Both the position numbers and the translations under genes were made by a program. Source: Azophilus sp963663395 (GTDB lineage Bacteria > Pseudomonadota > Gammaproteobacteria > Pseudomonadales > Azotimanducaceae). From it: a DNA stretch of 64,000 bases. The stretch lies in assembly GCA_963663395.1 (NCBI GenBank), contig OY760226.1, positions 2,356,001 to 2,420,000 on the forward strand. Direction: 5' to 3'. The notes beneath the pieces were generated by a model. That model made no database searches and was not told the DNA's origin. It was given only the letters and a program-made list of their open reading frames with translations. Shown in pieces: positions 36,501-45,252 of this stretch (its first letter is position 1; each line of letters starts with the position of its first letter).

Positions 36501-39500
36501 GAGGGCCATGACGGGACGGGGACGGTGACGTTGCGGCTGGAGTTCAGCGAGCCGATCTCGATCAGCTACGTGACGCTACGGGACGAGAGTCTTGCGGTGA
36601 CGGGCGGCGCGGTGCGCAGCGCGCGGCGCGTGAACAAGCAGAGGGATCTGTGGGACATTGAGGTGGCGCCCGCTTCGACGGCCGACCTGGTGGTGACGCT
36701 GCCGGCGACGACGGACTGCGCGGCGGCGGCGGCGGTGTGCACAGCGGGCGGGAAGGCATTGTCGCAGGGTGTGGAGGCGACGATTCCGGGCCCCGCGCCA
36801 GTGGTGCCGATTGTTGCCGGGATTCTGCAGGTCGGCAACGTGCTCACGGCGCGTTTCGAGGACACGCCGCCGGCCACAGTGACCTATCAATGGTTGCGCG
36901 ACGGGACCGAGATCGCCGGCGCGACGGCGTCGGGCCACGAGCTGAGCGTGGCGGACGCGGGCGCGCTGGTGTCGGTTCGGGTGTCCTACGACGGGCGCAA
37001 GGCTGAGGCTGCGGCGGAGGGGCGGATCTGGGCCGCGCCGTGGAACCCGCCGGTGAGCGCGGACGAGGAGGAACTGCTGGGGACGCTGCTGACGGTGGGC
37101 TCGACGGACGCGTACACGCTGCCGCTGGGCGGCTACGGCCGGATGTCGAAGGCGTCGTTCGGTGCGCTGGACGCGACGGGGTTGCGGGTGGACGGCGTGG
37201 AGCACGGGGTGACGGTGGCGGCGTTGAATAACGTTGGGCAGTTTGCGCTGGGCACGGAGCCTGAAGTTGGCGACACGGACGGCTGGTCGGTTTACTGGGA
37301 CGGCCACCGGATCGACCGGCTGTCGCTGAACCGATCGAACGCGTTGTGGCTCGCCGAGGCGCCGCCTGTCTACGAGCGCTACCTGCACGGCTCGTCGGAC
37401 GGCGTGCGGGTGGCGCTGTCGATCCGGCGCGCGTTGCCGCTGCCGGTGGCGACGGTGTCCGCGGTCGGGGAATCGGTGGACGAAGGATCGGACGCGGTGT
37501 TCGAGGTGAGGCTGGACCGTGCGTCCGGGGCGGCGCTGGAGATCGCGGTGGAGGTCGCCGTTGCGGGCGATGTGGTGTCCGGAGAGGTGCCGTCGGCGGT
37601 GCTGGTGCCGGCGGGGTCGACGACGGCGACGCTTGAGGTGTCGACGGACGACGATTCGGTGGTGGAGGAAGACGGTTCGGTGACGGTGACGGTTCTGGAA
37701 GGTACCGGCTACACGCTGGGCGAAGCGGTGGCGGCGACGGTGGCGGTCGCGGACGACGACGTGGCGGCGTGGACGGTGACGGCGGCGCCCGCCGAGCTCG
37801 TGGAAGGCGCCAGCGCGACGCTGACCGTGTCGACCGGCACCGGCGTGACGTTTGCCACGGAACGGACGCTGGCGTTGTCGGTGACGGGGGAGGTATCGGA
37901 GTCGGACTACGCGCTGGAGGCCGGGACGCTGGACCTGGAGGCCGGGACCGACACGGTGACGGCGACGTTCGAGGCGCTGTCGGACGGCGTCGAGGAGTTG
38001 CCGGAGGCGGCGCGGCTCGGCGTGGCGCTGGACGGTACGGAGGTGGCTTCGACGGAGATGACGGTGCGCGATGCGTCGACGGACGCGAGCCTGTCGTCGC
38101 TCTTGCTGACGGACGTGGCCATCGGGGAGTTCGATGCGGAGCGCACGGCCTACGCGGCGACGGTGCCGGCCGGGGTGTCGGCGACGACGGTGACGGCGGA
38201 GCCGGCGGACGCCAACGCGGCGGTGGCGATCGCGGACGCGCTCGGCAGCACGCAGGGCACGGAGCGGACGTCGTCACTGTCGACGGGGTCGAACGAGATC
38301 GCGGCGACGGTGACGGCGGAGGACGTGACGACATCGCGGACCTACACGGTGGCGGTGACGCGGCTGCCGGCCTGGGGCACGCGGCTGCCGGAGCGCGACA
38401 TTGCGCTGGTGGGGGTGGAGGCGACGGGTGTGTGGTCGGACGGCACGACGCTGTGGGCGGCGGAGTCCGACGGCGAGGCGGCGCAGGCGTACGACCTGGC
38501 GACGGGCGCGCGGCGCTCTGCCGATGATATTGCGCTGACGGCGAAGCGCTACGTGACGACGGCGCTGTGGTCCGAGGACGGGACGCTGTGGGTGGCGAAC
38601 GCGCTGGGCGAGGCGGTGGCGTACCGGCTGTCGGACGGTGCGCGTGTGGCCTCGGCAGACCTGGACGGGATGCTGTCGTCGGCGGGCAACGGCGAGCCGG
38701 TGGGCCTGTGGTCGGACGGTTCGGTGCTGTACGTGGTGGACCGTGCGGACGCGCACCTGTACGCGTACGGGTCGGACAGCGCGCGTCTGCCGGATCGGGA
38801 GTTCGGGCTGAATCGGGAGGAGCGCAGCCGGGCGCAGTGGGGCCTGTGGTCGGACGGCGAGACGCTGCTGACGTCGGGCAACAACCGGCACGTGGTGGCG
38901 TACCGGCTGTCGGACGGCGGGCGTCTGCCGGATCGCGACATCGAGCTGCCCAGGACGGGCTACGGCCTGTGGTCGGACGGCGAGACGCTGTGGGTCGCGG
39001 ACTCGCTGTTACCGCGGCTGCTGGCGTACGCTGTGCCGGGGCTGCGGCGTACATCGGGTACGGGCTTGCTGCCGGTGGTGGTGTCGAACCGGGCGGCGGC
39101 GGTGCCGTCGTTGGATCCGGGGCCGCCGGCGCATCTGCCGGACGCGGGCCTGCGCGGGCGCATCGCTGTGGCACTGGGCAAGGCGCCGGAGGACCCGGTG
39201 GGCGTCAACGAGCTGCTGGCGCTTCAGTCGCTGGACGCGCGGGGCGCGGGGATCGCGGATCTCACGGGGCTCGAGTACGCGACGAACGTGACGGCGCTGG
39301 ACCTGTCGCACAACCCGCTGGCGGACCTGCGGGTGCTGGCTGCGCTGCCGCGGCTGTCCGTGCTGAACCTGGACGGCACGGGCGCGGAGCCGTGGGCGCT
39401 GGCGGGGCTTACCGGCCTGGAACGGCTGTCGCTACGCGGCAATGGGATTGCGGACGTCACGGCGCTGGCCGGCCTGCACGGGCTGCGCGCGCTGGACCTC

Positions 39501-39728
39501 GGCGGCAACGCGGTGGTGGACGTGTCGCCGTTGTCCGGGTTTGCGGGACTGCGTGTGCTGTCTCTGCGCGGGAACGCGGTAGAGGACGTGCGGTCGCTGG
39601 CCGCGCTGCCCCGGCTGTTGGAACTCGACGTGACGGGTAACCGGATCGGCGACTTCGGACCGCTCGCAGGCAACGCACTCCTTACGGTAGAGGGGCGCGA
39701 AGCGCAGGCGGCGGGGATCTCCCCGTAG
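33501..39728 (+). CDS. Giant exported protein D: subtilase-like domain with Calx-beta, propeller and LRR modules
   Basis: 2075 aa from ATG 33501; the frame is open from 33207 and the true start is uncertain. A hydrophobic stretch, TIVVVYVVTSLLSPMVVGQ, lies about 100 residues in and is probably the signal peptide, so the start may be further downstream. A peptidase S8-like domain follows (about residues 255-650): Asp at VAVVFDGIRH (D278), oxyanion segment LLFISSGNEGN, and Ser in YPGTSAAAAHVAG (S618). The usual His motif HGT is replaced by GGRAGTLALEVLHDVAPGA. The rest is an Ig-like domain, cadherin-like sandwiches, Calx-beta repeats, one propeller cluster (about 38360-39060) and LRRs, homologous to genes B and C. 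No anchor is visible at the end. Confidence 0.75.
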   Translation: MIKVKRTHGGVFNSSHASRAAVLSSRHNDRFWRCRTPVLRRSEVLAGSGRRQKPSSPGLRAGATGIAGTRDRSSPRDCSRRALQVRQTLRGLRGRWTTASTIVVVYVVTSLLSPMVVGQTSDDMVITGKGDLPQVLLEQIAEIYREKARWTPAQQKLESHLIDLVKEGGTESVLIDIHGQVDDELVGLIEQHDGAVVDARPAYRSLRARVPLGALESIAKLDAVQTIHDGAFTVAATQSQTVSPTTVVSEGDSAHRSDEARQTYGVDGTGISVAVVFDGIRHLEKLQELGALPPHVTVLPGYRGRSGGRAGTLALEVLHDVAPGADLYFAGIDVGVGGYAAAVRSLHEMGVDIIVDGINVFDEPAFQHGTAALAYREVAEKGTLLFISSGNEGNVDSGTAGTWEGDYRAGESVTVGGVSDRAVHYFDADTYANRLTAKSAHGAWLKWSDPDYASSNDYDLFVVSRNGVVVGRSTTWQSGSQRPFERIWNPVLSGYSLVVVKKSGDARYLHLMAYRGRLTHSTPGAVWGPNALPEAFSIAAVENTDSGQPSTSHFSSANKVAGLSSDGPRRIFYDDEGDAITPGSLLAAGGRVINKPDFAGAHRVSTAMPGLSSYPGTSAAAAHVAGIAALMLEAAGGPDNITRDAVEQALRDSAIDIAATGHDRNSGYGIVQALDAVAAVHEVTRNRPPEIVAEPDDLIESADVDLTLDLSRYVSDPDGDELAIAVSLENKRGTITSSLTGTVVTFSGGEGSKARAHVSYEDPGGFTRHLRFGVAFDSAVDTDTSLSALTMTGVDLAGFSPSGRNYAANVPYRTGATTVSATTGNTSATVEILGDDNAPVALTEASTATSTTYEADVALRPGPNRIRILVSATDARTTTYAVTVTRSVPSAAADARLSALTLRDVAVDGFDRDVYEYGATVGSDVTTAVVGATPLQESATVAITPPDADSQAPGHQVDLAEGANEIRVTVTAADETTSSTYVVTVTRAAVPLTGRFVSVPEGHDGTGTVTLRLEFSEPISISYVTLRDESLAVTGGAVRSARRVNKQRDLWDIEVAPASTADLVVTLPATTDCAAAAAVCTAGGKALSQGVEATIPGPAPVVPIVAGILQVGNVLTARFEDTPPATVTYQWLRDGTEIAGATASGHELSVADAGALVSVRVSYDGRKAEAAAEGRIWAAPWNPPVSADEEELLGTLLTVGSTDAYTLPLGGYGRMSKASFGALDATGLRVDGVEHGVTVAALNNVGQFALGTEPEVGDTDGWSVYWDGHRIDRLSLNRSNALWLAEAPPVYERYLHGSSDGVRVALSIRRALPLPVATVSAVGESVDEGSDAVFEVRLDRASGAALEIAVEVAVAGDVVSGEVPSAVLVPAGSTTATLEVSTDDDSVVEEDGSVTVTVLEGTGYTLGEAVAATVAVADDDVAAWTVTAAPAELVEGASATLTVSTGTGVTFATERTLALSVTGEVSESDYALEAGTLDLEAGTDTVTATFEALSDGVEELPEAARLGVALDGTEVASTEMTVRDASTDASLSSLLLTDVAIGEFDAERTAYAATVPAGVSATTVTAEPADANAAVAIADALGSTQGTERTSSLSTGSNEIAATVTAEDVTTSRTYTVAVTRLPAWGTRLPERDIALVGVEATGVWSDGTTLWAAESDGEAAQAYDLATGARRSADDIALTAKRYVTTALWSEDGTLWVANALGEAVAYRLSDGARVASADLDGMLSSAGNGEPVGLWSDGSVLYVVDRADAHLYAYGSDSARLPDREFGLNREERSRAQWGLWSDGETLLTSGNNRHVVAYRLSDGGRLPDRDIELPRTGYGLWSDGETLWVADSLLPRLLAYAVPGLRRTSGTGLLPVVVSNRAAAVPSLDPGPPAHLPDAGLRGRIAVALGKAPEDPVGVNELLALQSLDARGAGIADLTGLEYATNVTALDLSHNPLADLRVLAALPRLSVLNLDGTGAEPWALAGLTGLERLSLRGNGIADVTALAGLHGLRALDLGGNAVVDVSPLSGFAGLRVLSLRGNAVEDVRSLAALPRLLELDVTGNRIGDFGPLAGNALLTVEGREAQAAGISP

Positions 39729-39830
39729 GGTTTTGCGTGCTGCGCACGGAGTAAAGCACTAGACGTTTGGATATTGAGGGTATTAAGTAGGAAAAATATA
39801 ATAAAAACAACGGATTGATGTGTATTTTTG

Positions 39831-39862
39831 TTGACATTTTAGCGGTATAAGCCTGTTATACC
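39831..39862 (+). promoter_or_regulatory. Transposase promoter with overlapping palindromic operator
   Basis: TTGACA (39831-39836) and TGTTAT (39854-39859) with 17 bases between form a near-consensus sigma-70 promoter, about 100 bases before the transposase start. A perfect inverted repeat, GGTATAA (39844-39850) and TTATACC (39856-39862), covers the -10 box, so binding of a repressor would block transcription. The preceding 39760-39830 is strongly AT-rich. Confidence 0.6.
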
Positions 39863-39960
39863 ACCCTCGGCCTCCTCCCTCGACATGATCTCGGCCCGAT
39901 GACCGACCTCGCCGGGATGGAATCGCCCCAAATCCTGCGCCCAAAGGAGATTCCGTCGCC

Positions 39961-41912
39961 ATGAAAAAGCTCCCCCGCGTCCCCCTGCCTGCGTTCGTCG
40001 ACCTGATCGGCGAAGATCGGACCATCCAAGTCAACCATTGCAGGCAGCCCGCCTGTGAGAACTTCGGGGTACCGGCGCGTCATCAAGTCCAGAAGCCCGG
40101 TCCTTCGCCCGGCAGGGATCCCGCCTACAAGATCCACAGCACATCAAAGGGCCAGATACCGTCGATCCGCTGCAAAGCCTGCAAGGATAACCCGCCGATC
40201 AAATCGAACACTTCGATCGTCAGCGAGATCGGGCGGCTGGCCGATGCCGGTGGCCTTTGGGCTCCTGAGGAAAGGGCGTCTTGCACCAATCCCGCCTGTG
40301 ACAACTTTGGCCGGTCCGTCGCCTATCACATCTGGCCCGCCGCCCGGCGCGGCGAGACAGCCTATGTCAGGGTCGGTCAGCCGAAAAACGGGCGGGGCCA
40401 GCGGTATCGGTGCAAGGGGTGCGGACGCAAGTTCTCGATCACAAACCCGGTCCGCCTCCACGACCGGAACAAGCGGCTTGCCGCGGACCTTTTCAGCCGC
40501 ATCGCGAACAAGTCACCGGGCCGGTGCGCTATCCGCGGTTCCGATGTTCGCTCGACGCAGTCGTACTACCCGATCCTGCGGTTTATCCACGACCGTTGCC
40601 GGTCCCACTCTGGAGCAATCGATCGTGCGTTCATCGACGGAAGGCTCAAGCTTCCGGAGTACCTCGTGACCGAGACGGACGCCCAGGAATACACCCTCAA
40701 CTGGACGAGTCGACTTGACCGGCGCAATGTCGTCCTCTCCGGGTACGCGACGGTCGATGCCTATAGCGGCTACGTCCTGGGCATCCATGTCAACTTCGAT
40801 GGGCGTGTCGATCCGTTCGAGATCAACCGCGACGCTTCTCTCAGAGGCGATTTTGATGTGGCCGAGGCATTCAGAGAGTACGCCCACTATTGGCTCGCCG
40901 GGGATGAGTTGACCGCGGGGCGGTCGATGTCCCGCAAACTGAGCAAACACGATCGCGTGGCCCTCTTGGACCAGATCAGAATCCTCTACGAGAACGCGCA
41001 AGACCGCCGCGATGTCGAGGACATTGAACTCGATCACCACGACCCCGCCTGCCAGCAGATGCCGCCGCTCAACTCAGGGATGCAAACCCACGAGCCGTAC
41101 ACCGCCTACGCCCACTGGATGCTGATGCAACGGATGCTGTCCGGTGCTGGAGTCAAGCACCTGCAGGCCAACATGGATCAAAGCTCCATGTCTCGGGCCG
41201 CCTTCCTATGCGCCTTTGCTGACGAGGTGCGGCGCGGCGCCGCACACGGATTCTACGTCCGCTACACTAAGTTCCAGACGATCGATGAACGCGAGCATAT
41301 CCTGGCCACCGCCAAGCGCAGACGCAAAGCATTCCGTGATGGTCTGCCTTCCGAGATTCGCGAGAACAAGTGGGAGGCCACGCGGTTGATGATGAGGGAC
41401 TGGATCGCGGCGGTGCAGACCTACGGAAAGTGGGATGATGTCTGGATCGAACACCCGATACCGACCATCAATGAGCCACATAAAGCGATGTCTGGCTCAC
41501 GGCCGACGAGGTGGTCGACGAGGACCGCAAGGTCGACATGTTCCTCGATGCCGGGCTCGCCCGCATCGACAACCTGTTCATGAAAACGCGGCGGCTGTTC
41601 AACCCCATCGAGCGCCCGGTCGGCACATCGAGCACGCACAACAAGGTGTGGCACGGGTATGCCCCGTACAACCCGCGGATGCTCGAAGTCCACCTGACCA
41701 TCTTCCGAACGGTGCACAATTTCGTGTACGTCGGCGACGACGGCAAGACGCCCGCCATGCGGCTCGGACTGGCCCGCGAGCCGCTCCGGTACGAGGACAT
41801 ACTCTGGCCCGGAGAGCATGTACCTAGGCCGAAGCGCGTCAGGCGGAAGGGAAGGGCGATTGTGGTGCCCGAAAAGGCGACGAAGCGAGCTAGGGCTCGC
41901 GGAAACTTCTAA
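39961..41912 (+). pseudogene. Zinc-ribbon DDE-type transposase, frameshifted
   Basis: The first frame runs 39961-41583 and the second reaches 41912. Continuous protein is recovered by moving frame near 41485-41492: upstream sense ends at INEPHKA and downstream sense resumes DVWLTADEVVDEDRKVDMFL. This fits a one-base loss. Zinc motifs are CRQPACENFG, CKACKD, CTNPACDNFG and CKGCGRKFS, all within the first 160 residues. A DDE-like aspartate is in ATVDAYSGYVLGIH. The C-terminal part has NPIERPVGTSSTHNKVWHGY. I cannot assign the IS family and saw no convincing terminal inverted repeats. The frameshift lacks a slippery run, so it is probably a decayed element or a sequence error. Confidence 0.7.
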
Positions 41913-42167
41913 CTCCCGCCAATGCCAAACTCACATAGCTCGATAGCAACCTTACGTGAAATAGGAGGCACGCGGCCGCTATATTGGGTGGGGCCAACAA
42001 TCTGTACGCACGACGTACCACAGATGAAGGAAGCCCAGATAATCTTGCGAATCGAAACAGAGCTTGGGCCCCGGCCAGGAATTTCATTAAGAAATTAATC
42101 GAAAGCGAGGTTGTCCGAAAGCCGACGGTATGTGTTTTGTTGGAATATGTGTTCTGCGGAGAATGAA

Positions 42168-42464
42168 TTACAGTCTATTCAGAATCGGCTGGTACGTCTG
42201 TATTAGATGGCGCTCGATACCTTGTCTGCGGGAAAGGTCTGGCTCAGCCAACGCATGTATGTGAGTCGCTGCGTTTCTTATCGCGGCTGAACGTCGCTCG
42301 TGATTGGGCAACCGATTGGCGAAGGAGTCTGTTTGCCCTATGTAAACAGCTCGCCAGTTCTGTCCTCGCTGCGCAGCGAATATATACACGCCTGCCACAG
42401 GATTCCAGTGCGTATCCTCGAAATCGTACACAGTGAACGTATGACCTCCCCAGTCGCACGTCAT
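42168..42464 (-). CDS. GIY-YIG domain protein
   Basis: A 98-aa single-domain GIY-YIG nuclease-like protein. The signature is AGVYIFA (residues 24-30) and AVYIGQTDSFANRL (39-52), with the expected Arg at R51. GIERHLIQTYQPILN at the end supplies E84 and an Asn, as in the family active site. Its ATG overlaps the stop of the Pro-rich gene as ATGA, so it is the last gene of a coupled four-gene run. Small stand-alone GIY-YIG proteins include repair and mobile-element nucleases; its substrate is unknown. Confidence 0.75.
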   Translation of the reverse strand: MTCDWGGHTFTVYDFEDTHWNPVAGVYIFAAQRGQNWRAVYIGQTDSFANRLPNHERRSAAIRNAATHIHALAEPDLSRRQGIERHLIQTYQPILNRL

Positions 42465-42664
42465 ATTGTATCTTCTCCCTGGACCCTGTCCGTGGCTGGC
42501 TTCTCAGAGTCCTCTTGAGGAGTGGCCGGTTCAAGCTCATGACGAGCGGGAGGTAGTGCCACTGTAGGCAAGGGGGTGGGAGGCTTCCGTACGCCAGGCG
42601 GAGGAGCCGGCCTCGGCGGCGGCTTGACGTCCCCCGGCGGTCTTGGCGGATACAAGTCATTCAT
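42461..42664 (-). CDS. Proline-rich small protein
   Basis: A 67-aa protein of low complexity: residues 4-44 are dominated by Pro (YPPRPPGDVKPPPRPAPPPG) and the tail is acidic. The start is ATG 42664, with GGAGG 8 bases upstream, rather than the in-frame ATG at 42685. It overlaps the membrane-protein stop by 8 bases and the GIY-YIG start by 4, so it is translated as part of the set. It has no known family; it may be a linker or binding partner (inference). Confidence 0.55.
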   Translation of the reverse strand: MNDLYPPRPPGDVKPPPRPAPPPGVRKPPTPLPTVALPPARHELEPATPQEDSEKPATDRVQGEDTI

Positions 42665-43184
42665 TGTAAGTTCCTCCGAGGTCATTGACTACTTCCTGTT
42701 GTACCTTACGGCGTTTAGACTTGCTTATGGTTATTCTAGCTATGCTTGCTTTATTGGTCGCTACGCCGAGCTTCTCTGACAAAGCGGATAGTCTGACGCG
42801 AGCGTCCTGGTCAAATACGACATCTGCGTCTATATCTTCAAGTAACACTCTCATCTCGTTCGCCACTTCTCTGCATTCTTCCTGAACAAAGTGGGCGACC
42901 GCCCCTTTGTACCCGTCTCTCCGCCGTATGATAAGAAAGCCCGAAATGGGTATTAACGACAACAAAATCTGCACACCTTGGTCCAACGCGTTCCAGAAGT
43001 CTTGAAACGACGAGATAACCAGAGGCGCAAAGTAAGGAGCACCAGCTAGCTGACCCCACACACGCTTGGTGTGTTTTCTGTGTTCGTCCCGAAAGCAGCG
43101 CACGGACCTCTCTGCGTCACACAATCCGTTGAACACGTTCGAGCGAGTCCGGTCGGAAACGTTATATTTGGCTTGGTGGCTCAC
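42657..43184 (-). CDS. Membrane-anchored helical protein, unknown function
   Basis: A 175-aa protein from GTG 43184. An N-terminal charged helix region (about 1-48) precedes one clear membrane segment, VQILLSLIPISGFLII (71-86), and possibly another at 50-62. The C-terminal 90 residues are charged and helical (VANEMRVLLEDIDADVVF, then LSEKLGVATNKASIARITIS). I do not recognise the family. It lies 38 bases after the YfbU-like gene and overlaps the Pro-rich gene. GC content here is visibly lower than in the flanks, pointing to transfer. Confidence 0.55.
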   Translation of the reverse strand: MSHQAKYNVSDRTRSNVFNGLCDAERSVRCFRDEHRKHTKRVWGQLAGAPYFAPLVISSFQDFWNALDQGVQILLSLIPISGFLIIRRRDGYKGAVAHFVQEECREVANEMRVLLEDIDADVVFDQDARVRLSALSEKLGVATNKASIARITISKSKRRKVQQEVVNDLGGTYNE

Positions 43185-43222
43185 GGGCTCACATCGGCCG
43201 ATACACTTGCCGAGACCGGTCT

Positions 43223-43897
43223 CTATCTGGTGGTCCCGAAAACGTCGACCAGAATATCCTCGTAAATTTGGTACTGCTCATTTGAGCACCTGTGATTGTG
43301 TAAATCGCTCCAGTCAAACACCCCAGGGCTGTGGCGGTTGACTGCACGGGCCTTACGGTTGTAAGCCTCAAACTTTCGCAACATCTTTCGGTATCTTGGG
43401 AGAATTCTGCCAACCAACCCGTCCACTGTCCTACGCTGGAACCGCTCGTACCTATTCCGCTCCAAAACGTACCGAGTGTACCCAAGGTAGCCTTCCTCGC
43501 CCTCTGGCACGTGATGGTCGTACCCCCTAAATTCCATGGATTGACCGCCAAACTCCCCCAGGCGGTCTTTGATAGACTGCTGTCTTTCAGTGGGCAACAA
43601 GTCGCAAGCTAGCTCAAGCGAGTCCCACATGCCGAGTATAGCGAATACTTCTTTTTTCAGATCGGAACTCCATCCTTTGGGAAGAGGTAAGCACCCGAAG
43701 ATGCTAAGAGCGACATCGCCGTGTTCGCCTTGTTCTAGAGCGTGCTCTATCGATTTAAGGCGCTCCACGTCGTAGCTGTTTTCCTCGCAGATGCGTTTCG
43801 CAACGTTTATCACCAGAGATAGGATCAACGCTTCCCCGTCACTCATTCGAAAATCATCTTCTGTAGTAATCTCGTGGTGCCCTTTCACTAGCTCCAT
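43223..43897 (-). CDS. YfbU-family protein
   Basis: 224 aa from ATG 43897; a second start at 43846 (MSDGEALILSLV) aligns with the N-terminus of E. coli YfbU and may be the real one, since AGGAG sits too close to the first ATG. The core resembles YfbU: FRGYDHHVPEGEEGYLGYTR corresponds to its FLGFD and YLGYVRF segment, followed by VGRILPRYRKMLRKFEAY against its WEKYQRML. YfbU is a helical protein of unknown molecular function. Here it heads a four-gene operon with a membrane protein, a Pro-rich peptide and a GIY-YIG nuclease. The C-terminal 40 residues are an extension relative to E. coli YfbU. Confidence 0.65.
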   Translation of the reverse strand: MELVKGHHEITTEDDFRMSDGEALILSLVINVAKRICEENSYDVERLKSIEHALEQGEHGDVALSIFGCLPLPKGWSSDLKKEVFAILGMWDSLELACDLLPTERQQSIKDRLGEFGGQSMEFRGYDHHVPEGEEGYLGYTRYVLERNRYERFQRRTVDGLVGRILPRYRKMLRKFEAYNRKARAVNRHSPGVFDWSDLHNHRCSNEQYQIYEDILVDVFGTTR

Positions 43898-44544
43898 ACT
43901 CCTAGCACTTCTGAGTCAATTTATGTTTCTGGTGGCGCTTAGCCCGAACTCGCCCCCTTAACACAGAACGGTATACAACGAGGTTGGCTTAGCGGGCGTC
44001 CCTCATGAGGCGCACCTCTCGCGGACGCTGAACAGTTCAAACGCCCTATTGATCTATCGTCCAGTGATTCCGAGGTCGACCCCCTCAAGTTTGCATGCTC
44101 TGTCTCCTGTCATTGGGATAACGCGCCGTGAGTCCGACTGGCGTAGTTTCGGCCCGCTTTCTTGTGCTAGTCTACTTCGTCAAATCTTCCCAGCGCAATC
44201 GCCAGCCCACTGTCATCTTGGCGCTGTGCCGGTGTAACCAATACCTCCCTGGGGACCGCTTCTTCGCGTCGGGCCGCCTCTCGCGTGTCCGGCGGCTCCT
44301 CCGCGGACCTGACGCCGCTTCAAGAACCTGCAAGGATCTCGTCCGAGCCCATGGTCGCGTCCCTCACAGCGTGACCGACCCTTCAAGCGCCAAAATCCTC
44401 CGCCTGTTCCCTTAACGGGAGATCGAGGAGGGCGTGGTTCTGGAATGTTTCGGGCGCGACGTCTGTTGCGTTAGGCTGCTCCCGCCGCTGGCTTCCAGTC
44501 CCTTGGTTTGTTTTATTCTTCAATTCGACCTCCACCTCAAGTAT
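43898..44544. other. Intergenic stretch with no recognisable gene
   Basis: I found no protein-like frame with homology and no RNA fold I can support. It separates two minus-strand clusters, so the promoter of the YfbU operon should lie in 43898-44000. Confidence 0.35.
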
Positions 44545-45218
44545 TTAGTCCGAAGCCTTGTGGAGTGTTGCCTTCTCTCTCGCCCGCCCGCATAGAACGA
44601 ATGTTCCCGGCGCCGGTGCGCGCTTCCGAAACAGCCCGCAATACCCAAGCAAACGGGCCAGCGCGTGTTCCTCCCCGAACGACAACGGCGCTCGCTCTCC
44701 AAGGTGGGGGTGCTCCAGATAGAATTCAGAGACCCGTTCGAGGTGGCGCGTCGCGTTTGCCCCGGGAGGCGCGTTCGGATCTGGCGGGCCGAATTGGTGC
44801 ATGGCAACATCGCGGTTGATCTCGATGTCCCGAACCAAAACGCCCGCGCGCCGAGCGTCGACGCACGCCCAGTGGACAATCGCCCCACCTCGGCAGGCAC
44901 CAGGCCGGGGCACTCGCGCGCCCAGAGGTTCATTGTCGCGGTCAGGCGGTTTGCGGCCTGGCGCAAAATTGAAACGATGGGCGTGCCGTCCTGGCCGATC
45001 AACGCAGATTCAACGCCACTGGCGATCCTCGGGGCGAGCGCCTTTCGGAGATCCGCGGTATCCAGATCTGCAAATCCCGCCACCGTGCGGCCGGAGTCCG
45101 TCAGCTGGCTGGCTGCAATGAAACCCATGCGCTCCGCAAGCCGCCAGGCTCCTTCCGCCGCCAGAACGGCCGGGGCCCGGAGCACGGAGTAGTCCTCCGG
45201 GTCGATGTGGCACCCCAC
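44545..45218 (-). pseudogene. Frameshifted gene of unknown family
   Basis: Two minus-strand frames join into one protein-like product. The first (from 45218) reads MGCHIDPEDYSVLRAPAVLA and continues sensibly to LTATMNLWAREC near 44910. The second continues from there: GGAIVHWACVDARRAGVLVR, then RHLERVSEFYLEHPHLGERA to 44545. After the switch the first frame becomes Arg/Ser-rich nonsense. So one indel lies near 44900. I do not recognise the family. Its upstream end abuts an oppositely oriented paralogue fragment, suggesting a rearrangement point at about 45210-45250. Confidence 0.5.
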
Positions 45219-45252
45219 AGGCCTTCCGGAACCAAGTCGCCTGCGGATCGCA

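Noticed and set aside
39760..42000. Possible terminal inverted repeats of the transposase element
   Set aside because: Only a short TAGCGG match could be found between the two ends, too little to define element borders.
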